A DNA stretch of 64,000 bases from Dryococelus australis (lineage: Eukaryota; Arthropoda; Insecta; Phasmatodea; Phasmatidae), in NCBI GenBank assembly GCA_029891345.1, contig CM057000.1:133040163-133104162 (forward strand), given 5' to 3'. Both the position numbers and the translations under genes were made by a program. Under the pieces are notes generated by a model. It had not been told where the DNA came from, did no database searches, and saw only the letters and a list, made by a program, of their open reading frames with translations. This document shows positions 34,437 to 45,424 of this stretch, in pieces. The first letter of the stretch is position 1, and every line of letters begins with the position of its first letter.

Positions 34437-34965
34437 CTAGCTCTGTTTTAGTCACTGCCATCCGTTTGGTTCTAACAAATTTAAAATGCCAATTCTGTGG
34501 GAGCTTCACGACCTGTTTAACAGATTTATTCCACTCATACACTCGTAAGTCCTGTCCAAATTGCTTCACTGTTACAAAAGTAGAGAATATGGACTCATAT
34601 TCTTGTGGCTTGATTATTTCTTTTTCCTTCGGATAACTTCCTCAAATTGCACGAATTCCCTATCCGGGGGCAAATGAGCGTGTCCGACGACAGAGAAAAT
34701 GAGTTCAACATATTCCAGGTCGGATGGCGCATCATTATAAAACCATTTCATCAACATATCACAATAATGGAATTTTTATTTTGCCCCAGCTCACCCATCG
34801 GCACAAATCCCAAGGATTTTGACATTGTTCAAGTTTATTGGTTTTAGGGAATCTTATAGGGCTGACGAAATTTCACTTGACACTTCGAAGAATTCATTAT
34901 CTAGCCATAAGTAGATAGTAAAACTGTTTTCATTTTGAGGTGCAGATGAACGCCCTTCACTTAAA
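34437..34965 (-). pseudogene. Decayed multi-copy arthropod protein (DUF7869-like)
   Basis: On the minus strand, pieces in more than one frame read SAPQNENSFTIYLWLDNEFF, VKILGICADG, GQNKNSIIVI, MKWFYNDAPSDLEYVELIF then SVVGHAHLPPDREF, and VTVKQFGQDLRVYEWNKSVK then LPQNWHFKF. The order (ADGxAGQNKN, PVVGHSxxPPDRxF, YEY/YDW-K, GQWHFK-like) recalls an uncharacterised protein present in many copies in arthropod genomes, related to DUF7869 proteins and probably carried by mobile elements. I am sure the stretch was once coding, because the alignment of conserved-looking motifs runs for about 170 codons on one strand. I am less sure of the family name. At least three breaks make it non-functional. Confidence 0.55.
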
Positions 34966-35816
34966 TCCGAAATTTAATTGATAAAGTTGGCTCCAATAAG
35001 CCACCTAAACTGACAACTTCGGTAGAATCAACATTTTTTGACAATCACAAGATAGCATGTTTAGGCCTTCACTATTCTTTGTGGATCGTTCCTGTAATCT
35101 TTCTAAATATAAAAAAAATAGGATTTGTTCGCACTTTGTGATACCTGTATTGTAACATAAGTTGTGTCTGTTCTTGTGGTCATGTAGTACTATTTATATT
35201 TTACTCTTCAATTCAAGACACGTTGATCACTCATCGGTTGAAAGGGATTTGAAACCTACAATAAAGTTACGGTAAAATATATTACAAAAATATTCATATT
35301 CTACCGTCAGATTTCCATCATTTTGGGTCTCATTGCAGCCTTCACAATGTTTTATTTTATTAAAATCGCTTGAATAATAAACCCGTTTGCTTCTTTCACG
35401 AAATTAATGGGACTCGACACATTTGCGTTTTTTTTTTTTCTGTAATTAATAAAGCTAGTTTATTTTTTTCATATACAACTGACAGTCGGTCGCTGCCTGC
35501 TCGTCATTCACGTGATGAAGTGCCAGTTTGAAAATGCTTTCACCACACGTTTCGGACTCTGTGTCGACTAATGTCTTGTGCCGCTAGGCGGCGCCTCAGT
35601 CATCGTTATTTACTTGCTGTGACCAGTAGACTCTGAGAATCGATTAATTCAGCGATAGTTCGTCGGCACCCCCTCCCTTTCTCCTGTCTCTTCCCCTTCC
35701 TACCTTATCCCTCCCACTCGTAGCGCCATGATTTTCAGGTGTCAGGTAATGTTGTGAAAAGGCTTGAACCTTTGTATTTTGCTGTGTTCACTCCGGTGGG
35801 CCGGCATTCTACGTCG
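34966..35816. other. Unassigned intergenic DNA
   Basis: Upstream continuation of the preceding decayed frame was not followed beyond about 34965. T-run near 35430. Nothing else recognised. Confidence 0.4.
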
Positions 35817-36747
35817 TCATGCTGAGGGTAAATTGGCATAATTATAAACATCATGGGTAGACAGCATGTACGATGGTTGCGGTGCAATTTCGCCAAAGTT
35901 GAGTCGTGGTGGCAAGGGATTTTCTGTGTGTGTGCGCCGCGAGGCGATGCCTATTTTAATTCGGTGTGATACAGGGCTTGTTTTTTGGAAACTTAAGAGG
36001 CGTGTGTGAAGCCTGTGTAAGACTTCATTATTTCGCCTGTTATCCCCGTTTGACTCGGCTGAGGTAAGACATGTTGCATAGAGGGAATCATGGCACCACG
36101 ACGGACTCCTGTTTGCACTGACAGCACATAGGAAAAGGGTTTTGGAATGACTGTTTTTTAATATTTTTAGCTCTCGGTTACAGATTAGTTGGAATAAAGT
36201 ACAATTCACCTTGGAGCTGAAATCGTATAAGGGCCATAAATATTCAGTGGGTTTGACCTTTCTTATAATTAACTCCATATAATGTGTGGTAGTCGGCTGC
36301 CAAATAACTTGTGGGTGTGTGTTACAGGCCTCGCGTAGATTTTTAAAATACTCAATTTTTAGAGTTTTCAGTACCTATGAAGAGATTAGAATATGTTTTT
36401 TAGCAATGCCTTATTTTAACGTGAGATTTGCTGCGGAGAGAATGGTAACCGGCTTGATAATCAATGGCAACTAATGGTATCGCTGATGATTGTTTAGAGA
36501 GCCACCCGAAGGATTAATTTGATACAGCTCGTAACGCTGAATTTTGAAGTACATGAGTTTTGGTCGGCTTTGGTAACAAATGTTTACCATTGGTAGCAGC
36601 ACCAACACTAAAGTACGGCGTTAATTCAAGGTTGTAAAGGTATACAGAGTGTGGTACCCGTTGTAAAGAAGTGTTCAGTGTAATTAAAATTGCGTTTGCT
36701 ACTGTTTTGATGATGAAAGAGTGGAGTTCGGTTATGAATGGTCGCAT
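35817..36747 (-). pseudogene. Possible LINE C-terminal remnant
   Basis: A 77-codon minus frame at 36514-36747 contains YFSVGAATNGKHLL and THVLQNSALRAVSN, reminiscent of the YG...WG...L..LQN.ALR segment near the C-terminus of jockey/CR1-like reverse transcriptases. A 153-codon minus frame downstream (35817-36278) ends RTHTENPLPPRLNFGEI then SYMLSTHDVYNYANLP, reminiscent of the R.N.GE...Y.....YN.LP end of the same proteins. Position and order fit, but each match is weak and the link between the pieces is degraded. Confidence 0.3.
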
Positions 36748-36750
36748 TTG

Positions 36751-37929
36751 TTGGCTGCCGTTAATGCCGACGTCCCAAAAATATTGTCGATTTGAGGCTC
36801 CAAAAGAATGCCATAGTCTAGTATACGTAAAAACGTTTTAGCACATACCTGAACAGTTCCAGATTAGGTTTTTTTATGAAATAGTTATTGTTTACTGATT
36901 GTTTTGAGCTGCCTTTCTTTTATGCTCTACGCCGATTTGGAAGCCCCTGACCAGTGCATTTCAGAATAAACGAATCCTGATCAATTTTGTTACTTGTTGC
37001 GTAGAACGCTTGATGAAATATTCCCACATGTTGGGTTTTTAGTTTGGATCATCCCATTTTCCTTGTATTGTGACCACATTCAGGCGTCTTTAGGAAATAT
37101 TTTGACTTGTATCTGAAACGCAAAACAGTACAAGCTGATTTCCCCAGGTCATGGTACAAATATATTAAAAAATACATAACGTGTCATTGTTAAAAGAAAC
37201 GAAACAAACAAAAGTTTACAAAAAAGCATTATATATTTGTATCCTATTTTGCTTCCTTCTTTAGTTGTAGATTCCCCACTTAGCAAGTACAACGTTCTCT
37301 TTCTTCCTCTACTTTCTTTGATGGTGTCTGGAGAACTGTTTCAGCAATATCATTATTATCTACCAAATTGTTTCATAAATATTAAAAAATTAACAAACAT
37401 AACAAATTATGTCTTAGTTTTACTGTACACAAAAAACATTCAAACTATGCCAATAATCAGATAGTGATACAGAAACAAAAGTGAGCTGGTAAATAAAGCA
37501 ACATGTTGCCCAAACTTACGGGAAATGTATAAAAAGGAAAACAAATATAATATTTCAGTATGGTTTATTATTTTCTTAAATGCACGCAGATAACATTATA
37601 AAGGCGATTATTATTTGAGAAATAACAAAGTGATACATTGAGAAAATCCTAGGCAATAACTGGATTAATAGAGTTTTGTAACCAATGAAGCTGAATTACA
37701 TTGGGAAACACAAGAACAAAGGCAGTTTTGTCTTCAGTATATGTACGATGAATACGGAAAGTTCTGAAACAAAACAGCCCGTGGATAATAATTGTTTTGT
37801 AACCAAACGTAAAATTACAACCACTTTTTCAACGAAAAATAGGCTGTTTTGAAAGGCTATGAGGTTATCGGAAGATTCTCCGCTGCCATATTAGTAAGAA
37901 ACGACCATAAACTCAAATTCGTTCATTAG
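36751..37929. other. AT-rich intergenic DNA, nothing recognised
   Basis: No coding or repeat family recognised. Confidence 0.5.
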
Positions 37930-38320
37930 TGGATAAAGGCGATTTATCTTGTAAAATTACTATATTGTAAAAATACAAGAGCCGTGTTTGTAATGGACGT
38001 CAAGAAATATTTGCACAATACTGACCCGAATCCACGAGCTCAAGCAAAATGGCGGACACTCAACAGTGTTAAACCGTATAAAGGCCTAACTGTTTGTACA
38101 AGAAATAGGGATGATGCAAAGTGTAGTTGTGTGAAAAAGAAATGTATTTCAAGTTTAAATAACGTAAAACACTTCAAACTAAAACAATCTTAATAAAACG
38201 ACTACAATTGAAGAACACATGACGTTATTACTCATTAACTGTTAATATTTCATATCTACACAGAACACTTAAAGTGATATAAATGCGCTCTTGTTAACCC
38301 AATAACGTGACTAATATTTT
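37930..38320. repeat. Dispersed repeat R4, copy 1
   Basis: It aligns with 61250-61695: TACAAGAGCCGTGTTTGTAATG, AAGAAATATTTGCAC, CAAAATGGCGGACACTCAAC, GATGATGCAAAGTGTAGTTG, a TAACGT..AACA block, TTAATAAAACG, ATTAACTGTTAATATTTC and CACAGAACACTTAAA. Neither TIR nor coding capacity was identified. Confidence 0.75.
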
Positions 38321-38868
38321 ATATGTATTTATTGGTATATTCAGTAAAAAAAAAAAACTAGGAAGTTCGTAAAAAAATCGTTCTTGTGGTTAAGGGCGTG
38401 GGCTATTAACGCAAAGGACGTTGCTGCCAGTGACTATAGGCCTAGTCATATCGTGGTACACCTTTCTTCAGTGGGACAGGCGGGTGCTCGCCCAATAAGA
38501 AACTTCCCACAGTATGTAGCAGCTAATCGAACACAACTTCCACCCCCATGGAGGACCGAACAAGCACGCTTAACAGTGTTTAAGAGTAGAAAATTATTTG
38601 CTACAATTTTACCATATTTCTTACTTCTTTGTTCTGACATGAAACAACAGCCTGGAAAAAGTATAAATGTGGTGAAAAATTACTAATTCTGTTAAACTCT
38701 TTTCAGTCTGCATAAATAACTTCAGCTTAGTTAACTTAACCCTTCCTTCATCTAAAATGTACGAGCAAAAACATAACTAGCTATACAATAGAATATAAAA
38801 TCATAACGAAATGCAGACAGGGACTGTACAGTATGTAAACAAACTTCGTACACCTTAACCTTACTAGG
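38321..38868. other. Unassigned spacer
   Basis: Overlapping frames of 100 (plus) and 64 (minus) codons near 38384-38686 have no recognisable content. Confidence 0.5.
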
Positions 38869-39090
38869 GGCCGCGGTGGTGTGGTGGGTAGACTACTCGC
38901 CTAGCACCTGGGAGGACAGGCTCTATTCCCGGCTGAGTCACTTCCCCGTGGGAGTCGTGCCGGACGCCGCCGCTTGTCAGCAGGTTTTCTCTGGGCTCTC
39001 CCGTTTCCTCCCGACCTCTCATTCCGGCGTTGCTCCATTCTTACCTCATTTCACCTTCATCGGCTCTCAAGCCCTCAATTCAACTCGTCC
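38869..39090 (+). mobile_element. tRNA-derived SINE, type A, diverged head
   Basis: Head GGGGCCGCGGTGGTGTGG with GGTAGACTACTCGCC, B-box-like GGCTCTATTCCCGG, then the family body: CAGCAGGTTTTCTCTGGG, CATTCCGGCGTTGCTCC and CACCTTCATCGGCTCTCAAG. The A-box region is altered. Confidence 0.82.
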
Positions 39091-39133
39091 GCACGTTCCG
39101 CTTACAAGTTTCGTGTCCGGTTTCTTAAGCCGA

Positions 39134-40041
39134 AATCACATAGCCCCTACGAGCACGACACGACGGCCAACAGCCAATGAAATACAAGATAGATCGTCGT
39201 AAGTCCGACCGATTCTGTCGTCCGACCAACAATTTTGGATTCGAAATGATTTATTTTCTTCGCAGTGTCGTGCGGCACGACGCACAGAATGTACAACCTT
39301 GAAAAATGAAATTGTATTGCAAGCGTTCCCTGCAATGGTAAATACGCAGCTTAAAAGAAAAATAAATTGAAAATTACTGTATTTAACTCTTAAGAAAAAA
39401 ATCTTACCTTTGTATGCATTATCGATACCAATATGTCACCATTATGTATTACAAATTTCCTCTTGTTCACCGCTTTTGAAACTAATGTAGTATATCAGCG
39501 CCTTGTAAATAGTTAGGTCAAATGCCGAGAGCGTGGTGTCGGTCGTGCTGTAAATCCAAGTATATGCTGTTCACTGTAAATTGAGCACTTTTGAAAGTCC
39601 TGTTTAAGATCTAGTTGTACGCACATTGTGTATTCTTCCGCCTTATGTAAAACTAGCATTAACCATGGGCTTCATCACTTTACTCGTGCGTCGGTAAAAC
39701 GAAACTGTGAAATTATTAGGAACGTAAACATTTTATAAATTTGCTAATTTTTACACACTGATGCATTAATAAACAAAAAGCGAAATAAAAAATTTTAAAT
39801 TATTACAAAATGGTTACCTAACACTTTTGACGTTAAGATATGGAACTACTTTCCATTTATCGTTACCAAGTTTACTGGGCGTATGTCAGGCCGCCCGTTG
39901 AAATTAATGCACGCAGTAACACGTTTCTGCGGTTGATTTCAAAAGTTCTCACTTTATCGTGAACAGACTTTAGTCACATTGATATGTGTCGTGGTTGCGT
40001 TTTTGGTCGTGTCGTGCTGTGTTGGTCGGGGCTACGTGATT
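39134..40041. mobile_element. TIR element with CACGACACGAC ends, carrying an inserted MITE
   Basis: The left end AATCACATAGCCCC with GAGCACGACACGAC is matched in reverse by the right end GTCGTGTCGTGCTG with GGGGCTACGTGATT. The words CACGAC/GTCGTG recur inside the ends (for example 39268-39283 and 39540-39550). A long-form MITE occupies 39563-39969, so the host element was about 500 bp before insertion. No coding capacity seen. Confidence 0.65.
39563..39969 (+). mobile_element. Long-form MITE nested in another TIR element
   Basis: It begins ATGCTGTTCACTGTAAATTG and ends GTTCTCACTTTATCGTGAAC with AGAC. Interior landmarks GTTTAAGATCTAGTTGTACG, TTCTTCCGCCTTATG and CTAACACTTTTGACGTTAAG are present. 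It lies within the TIRs of the 39134-40041 element and is therefore younger than it. Confidence 0.85.
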
Positions 40042-40147
40042 CCGGCATTACGCACCCGTGCGTTGCGACGGGCCGAAGCAGCGGCTGCCGTCCGGCGACG
40101 CACTTGCCCTCGCCGACGACCAGGCGGAGAGCAGTTTGGCCCAGCCA

Positions 40148-40508
40148 TAGACTAAAGATGAGGTAGACCGCTTACTTCTGCGCATGTACCTAACATACAC
40201 AACTGTCAATGTCACATGGTCAACAGTGATGCCCGTGTTTGTATCTTAATTTTAAAATGACAATCACTGTTATATTTATATAATACTTTAACAAGTTTGA
40301 ATTTAATCAAAAAATCATTAAAAATTGGTATGAGGAAGTATGTAAAATCATCTCAAAAGAACTTGTTTGCTAAACAGCGTTCTAACCTAAAAAACCCAAC
40401 CCACCCCGTTTTTGCGAGCTGCATTGGGAGAAAAGCAGTTCAATGTTGGGTCACGGAGATAGTTCGTGCGCAGTCAGCGAGATCGGTCTACCTCATTTGT
40501 TGTAGTGT
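40148..40508 (+). mobile_element. TIR element family R5, copy 2
   Basis: The left end TAGACTAAAGATGAGG with TAGACCG and the right end, in reverse CACTACAACAAATGAGG with TAGACCG, form the TIR. CTGCGCATG and CTGCGCACG follow on each side. The interior matches the reversed copy at 12190-12493. Length is about 360 bp and it is non-coding. Confidence 0.75.
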
Positions 40509-41699
40509 ATGGGTCCAGCGCGGGCGCAGGTTGACAGATCTACAGGGTGGTGCGGGGGCGGACGCTGATCGCGGCAGTTGAAGTGAAATGGCCGTTTCGT
40601 GTCTCTGCGGTTATCAGTTCGTTCACAGCTCAGCCAGCCGCGCCCCGACAAATCGGGCAATTTGTTTCGGTTACCGGAAAAAAAAAAAGAATTAAATAGT
40701 GCGAGGGCTGGGAGAGGAGGAGGGGGAGGACGCGGGGTGTTTGGCCTTGACCGCTTGTCAGTGTGTGTGGGTTAGGTAATGTGCAGCGGGTTATGGCGGC
40801 AGGGAGGGGGGAGGACGGAGGGAAGTGGTCAGTTGGTCATCAGACTGGAAACGCGCGCCCGTTCATTGCTGCTGCTCACAATAAAGTACCTAACCCTCCC
40901 CGACACACGTTCACACACACACACACGTGCAATCGTTCACACACGGCACGGGATTAACGCGCGCGTGCGCTCGGCATAACGCGTTTGTCGCCGACGACTG
41001 TTATGGGACCACAACATGCACGCGCGCGCGCACACAGAGGCAACGACCTCCCTCCCTCCTTTCCGAACGGGTCCTGGGCAGGCTGCGATTCGGACACGAG
41101 TGTTTCTGGCTCCTGCAGTAGGGATCGAATCCCATCACTTGCATTTTGTATATCATTTAACACTTTGTAGAGTATGCTCGAGTGCAGCTCGAGGAAAGTT
41201 AATTTGGAAATTTGTTTGTCGTTCAGAACAAAACTCGCATGGATGTGCAGTCTTTGTTCGGCTAGTGTTAAACATCGCCTCACAAGAATATCACAGCAAA
41301 TTAACAATGATACTGCTAACGATAGAATTTATACTTTTTATAACCATTCAAATGGGCATGATTGATTTAAATCCTTTTATACGACAAAGGACATTTGATT
41401 GGGTCTAGATCTGCTTGGCTCTCCATTGGTTGATGACCGGCCAATAAGGAATGCTTTAAAGTATGGGGTAGTGTCCGGTGTGGTATGGACCAATAGGACT
41501 TTGGTGAGTTCTAACACAGCCACCAAGAGAACCGGTGTTCTTGCAGTAGTGGTTATACGTGACTCGCTTCTTATTTGTCTTAAGTGCCAGTAAATGTGTG
41601 CAGACCTCAATGTGTTAATCCCGTCGCACCATCACGTGTTATGTTAGCTCAGACGATCAGAAGTCTGCTCGGCGACAAAAGGATCGGCAATTCTCTGCT
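40509..41699. other. GC-rich stretch with CA repeats, then plain DNA
   Basis: From 40510 to about 41110 the DNA is GC-rich with CpG words, a purine-rich GGAGGAGGGGGAGG stretch and (CA)n near 40911-40927. Many overlapping frames exist in both strands with low-complexity content. A B-box-like GGGATCGAATCCC at 41123 lacks a convincing partner. It may be a promoter region, but no exon is evident. Confidence 0.3.
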
Positions 41700-41805
41700 C
41701 CAACAGAGAGAGAGAAAGAAAGAATGAGCGAGAATGAAAGAGAAAGGGAGAGAAAGAATGTGAGAGAGAATGCGAGAGAATGCGAGAAACAGAGAGAGAG
41801 GGAGT
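41700..41805. repeat. GA-rich simple repeat
   Basis: Runs of GAGAGA with GAATG interruptions on the plus strand. The serine/leucine-rich minus frame over it is a composition effect. Confidence 0.85.
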
Positions 41806-41999
41806 TTTCAATTGTCTTATCAAAAATGAGCACGTAAGGGCGAGAGGCCACTCTGCTACATTATATCACGAGACGACCAATTGATAGAAGAACGAGGAAG
41901 TAGTACCTAGAATAGAAGACGTAAAATAACAGCTGATACCAGTGGTACACACTAAGCATACGACGAGAGAAACGAAGATAATAAGACACCAGTGGAGCG

Positions 42000-42350
42000 C
42001 TCTAGTGGATGACAAGATGAAGAAAATGAACGACACCAGCGCACTCTGGCAGTCATAGTAAAAAAAAATGGTGGGCACCACTGGTGCACTTTAGTGGATG
42101 TCAGAGCAACAAAGATGGCGATAGAAAAACTAATGACCAAAAGAAATATACAACATAATGAATAGCATAAACAAGATGGCGTACGATGGAAAACAATATG
42201 GCAGACGGAAACAATACGACGGCCACCCAAAGAACAAGTCAGTGACACAAGACTGTCGACACACGATCAAGGTCAAGGTCACACAAGATGGCAGATACAA
42301 AATGACCGCAAGGACTTCATTCAAGATGGCGGAACTACACCCTCCATTCC
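42000..42350. repeat. Repeat-like DNA with AAGATGGC words
   Basis: AAGATGGCG or AAGATGGCA occurs at about 42112, 42173, 42287 and 42325, with further ATGG(C/T) words. CCACTGGTGCACTTTAGTGG and CCAGTGGAGCGCTCTAGTGG-like words repeat near 41990 and 42080, and TCAAGGTCAAGGTCACA lies at 42268. These words link it to the repeats at 46080-46985. Element ends are not defined. Confidence 0.4.
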
Positions 42351-42526
42351 TTGACCGAGAAGCCCCCGTTTCTAACCACTGTAATACAATAATAATGTCG
42401 CGAGAGAAGCGGGATTGGTCTCCAACTGCATATGACTTCCGTATGCATGCTTGTGACGGGTGCGAACAATGTATGTCTGTCGCGGCTTCCGAGGTCGTAT
42501 TAGTGAATAAGTATTGTCTCGTGCCA

Positions 42527-42700
42527 ATCGAGCGAGGTGTGGCACAGCAGTAATAAATCACTGGGCTCGCAGTAAGGTGGACCTGGTTTCGATTCCCGGG
42601 GTGGTCATCCTGATTTAGGTTTAAGATTGTTATCCGAAATCACTCCAGGCGAATGCTGAAGTGGTTCCTAAATACAGACACCTTGAACTGCCGTCCAATC
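42527..42700 (+). mobile_element. tRNA-derived SINE, type B
   Basis: The head contains CGAGCGAGGTGTGGCACAGC with TAATAAATCACTGGGCTCGC, B-box GGTTTCGATTCCC, then CATCCTGATTTAGG and AAATCACTCCAGGCGAATGC with TGGTTCCT. This body (TGATTTAGGTTT..., AAATCACTCCAGGC.AATGC) is a widespread arthropod SINE core, different from type A. The A-box is damaged, and the element directly abuts the TIR element at 42707. Confidence 0.78.
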
Positions 42701-42706
42701 GCAAAG

Positions 42707-43264
42707 CAGGCTTCACACGATGCAAGATGCATTTCGTACAAGATTTCCCATGAAATTTTTCGTACGACAATGGCAACTAAATTTCGTGCGAAACGAGTTC
42801 ACACGCAGATAAATAAAATTAATACTATCTCGCATCAAAATTAATTGATAGCCCTGGTGAGTAACACAAAATATGAAGTTGCTTACTTTAACAAGATATT
42901 TGTTTCAATGCTATCCCTCCAAAATGTAATTGTATTAATTTTATTTTCAGAAAACTGTCTGAACTCCAATCCACGTTTTAAAGTTATTTTCCAGCAATGT
43001 TTTATTTCCCTGTATTCCTCTTCGCACTCCTTAGATTATGATTTTCTTTTACTGTATGGTTGATGTTACAACAGGTCACATGACCAGCATACAAGGACCA
43101 ATAGGATCACAACTTGCGTCGCCTTGCACGAACAAAATAGGACCTGCTCTATCTCCTCATTTCGTGCAAGATGTGCCTTGCACACAAACTTGTGCAAGAA
43201 ATTCTCGTGCAAGGTCGGCATCTCGTGCAAGTTTGGCACTCAAGCTTGCATCGTGTGAAGCCTG
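42707..43264. mobile_element. MITE with perfect 20-bp TIR and clustered TCGTGCAA words
   Basis: The ends CAGGCTTCACACGATGCAAG and the exact inverted CTTGCATCGTGTGAAGCCTG bound 558 bp. Inside the right end TCGTGCAA occurs at about 43162, 43204 and 43223, with TTGTGCAA at 43191 and TTGCACGA at 43123. Inside the left end TTCGTACAAG, TTCGTACGA and TTCGTGCGAA occur. Such subterminal motif clusters are typical of transposase-binding sites in hAT-like elements. The terminal CAGG fits too, but no 8-bp duplication is evident. Non-coding. Confidence 0.85.
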
Positions 43265-43339
43265 CCTTAACCGTAGGGCGAAATAACAAGTGCTTGAAGT
43301 TACGTAGACGCCGGCTGAACACTCGATATACACTGGGCT

Positions 43340-43605
43340 TTAGTCGTGGCAGTTTGTCGTGTCCATCATACACGACATCAAGGCGTGGTTTGTCACGACA
43401 ACCCGTGCCACAAGTCACGTCACGGCAGCGAGGAAGGAAGCAACCATGACATGCAGAATAACCATCCCAGGATTCGCCAGGACGTATGCAGGAAAAACAA
43501 TGGGAAACGGAAATCCAGATGGCTGGATCGGGACTCGAACCCGGGTCCTCTCAAATGAGAGCCCAATCTGTTGTTAAGCACTGCATTACTTCGGTTGATG
43601 CATGC
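43340..43605 (-). mobile_element. tRNA-derived SINE, type C (B-related core)
   Basis: Read in reverse: AATGCAGTGCTTAACAAC (A-box-like), TTGGGCTCTCATTTGAGAGG, B-box GGGTTCGAGTCCCG, then CAGCCATCTGGATTTCC and TCCTGGCGAATCCTGGGATG with GTTATTC. The TGG.GAAT.C.GGGATGGTT motif is a diverged version of the type B core. The tail runs through GTGACGTGACTTGTGG and CACGACAAACTGCCACGAC. Confidence 0.7.
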
Positions 43606-43773
43606 GTGTTGATTACTTGTGCTAGAGAGTATCGTCAACTAACATGCACCCATGCTAAAATTCCCTATACAAACGCTTTTAACGACAGCAAAAAATCCCG
43701 AAGCATTGAAATGTAACCGCTTCAGTATAAAATAGATGACCATTTATGTTGTGCTAGTCTGCTTGTTTTCTGA

Positions 43774-44198
43774 AGGTTCTTCATGATAAAGTGAGCACTT
43801 TTGAAACAAACCTTTGGAAAATGTCGCTGCCCCTGCCTGTGTATATTTTAACGATCAGACTGGCCGGCATGAGCCCAGTAATGAGTAATGTTGGCAACGA
43901 CGGAACGGAAAGTAGTTCCAAGTCATAGCGTTCAATTAAAAGTGTTCGGTAAACATTTGTAAATTCCAAAATAATTACTTTTGCTTTCTGTTTTCAAAAT
44001 GCATTCAAGTGTAAGAATTAGTAAATCTGTAAACTATTTACTTCTTTATATTTTCACAGTTTGACTTGTCATACGCGCGAAAGAAGTGATGTGGCACGTG
44101 ACATTGTTAATGTTTCGTATGGTGGAAGAATACACAATATGTATACAAGTATATCTTAAGCAGGGCTTTTATACGTGCTCAGTTTAACGTGAACAGCC
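43774..44198 (-). mobile_element. Long-form MITE, reverse
   Basis: It opens GGTTCTTCATGATAAAGTG and closes GTGCTCAGTTTAACGTGAAC with AGCC. The interior in reverse order includes AAATGTCGCTGCCCCTGCC and CTTAAGCAGGGCTTT. Full-length and non-coding. Confidence 0.88.
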
Positions 44199-45424
44199 TA
44201 TAGCATCGGTTACACCGTGCCGGGTAAAAGGTTGCAAATCCCGAGCTATACATTTGCGTTTCGTGAACGCTAAATGATTTTCTTAGCTGTCGTGTGACAG
44301 TTGCATAACAAATAAGGACGAATTTCGATGCATTATTGCAACGCGAAAACGAGAGCTTAAAGATTCTGCGTCGGTTAGACCGCCATCAGAGTATCAAGCA
44401 CTCCAGAACTAATTTCGCGCCCAAGTCATTCGTTACCTACTCCGCTAAGGTGCGACGAACAAAGGTAAGCAGCGGGCTTGTAGTTGAATTACTTTCTAGC
44501 TGATTAATGCAGGGTAGTAGTTCGAACAGTGTTTCCTCGCGCAAGTTCACAAGCTCAAGTTACATGGCGCCACTAATCACACAGCATCTACTCGCTACTC
44601 CCTCTCACCTTCCTAACCTTCATCTTCACTAAATTGACTCTACAAGGTTACTGCGAGAAGGGAGACCATAGTCAGCGGCGATGATGCATTTCCATGTTGC
44701 CTCGTGGATTAGTGTCGCCAGCAAAACCTTTGGTCGCTGCCAATCAATTCTTTGTTCGAAATATATCGATTGTGTTGACAAATTGTAACGATATGTTTGC
44801 TTACACTAAATATTTGTTCAGCATACTGAAACAACAAAATATTTGCTCGGCACAAACAAAATTGTTTTAACAACGTTATTTGGCTTTGTGAACAAATGTC
44901 AATAATTTGCACGAACTGAGGCTTGGTTGCACCAACATAATATCGTTTAACTGAAACCAAGGCCAAGCAAACAAATATATTTGGTTTAATGAAACTATTA
45001 TTTCCCCCAGGGCACAGCAATTCTTGAAAGCCTTCAAAATTTTTTTTAATAGAATAAAATTTGTTATATTACAGACGTTTGCGAATTCACGAACATATAA
45101 ATATATTTTTTTGCCACATTTGTACATATTCAAGGACGACTGATTTGATGAACTACTTTCTTCTGAGATTTTAATTACAAAATAATAATAAATCATTATT
45201 ATAAAATAATTAGTTTTCCTTTATTTTTGTATGTCGTATCCCTTTTTCCCACAAAACTTTAAAGGGGTACTATGAGCACTCGACTATTAACGGAAAGATC
45301 TGCATATAGAATTAAAATAATGACTTCAGTAAAAAAAAATGCATGGATAGTTGACTGCATACAAAACATTAATTCTGTCGACATGTACAAATTTGGAGGC
45401 AATTGGCGAACGAATGTAATTTCT
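44199..45424. other. Intergenic DNA, nothing recognised
   Basis: The stretch 44760-44990 is rich in ATATTTG/CAAATAT words on both strands, possibly an eroded palindrome. No gene recognised. Confidence 0.4.

Noticed and set aside
41100-41160. tRNA B-box-like GGGATCGAATCCC at 41123 as a further SINE or tRNA
   Set aside because: No A-box at the right distance on either strand and no similarity to the three SINE types found.
42527-42620. Functional tRNA gene
   Set aside because: The A-box is damaged, no acceptor stem pairs, and the downstream sequence is a SINE core.
44709-45196. LTR-like or SINE-like structure in ATATTTG/CAAATAT-rich DNA
   Set aside because: Words recur on both strands, but no direct terminal repeat, primer-binding site or tRNA head was found.
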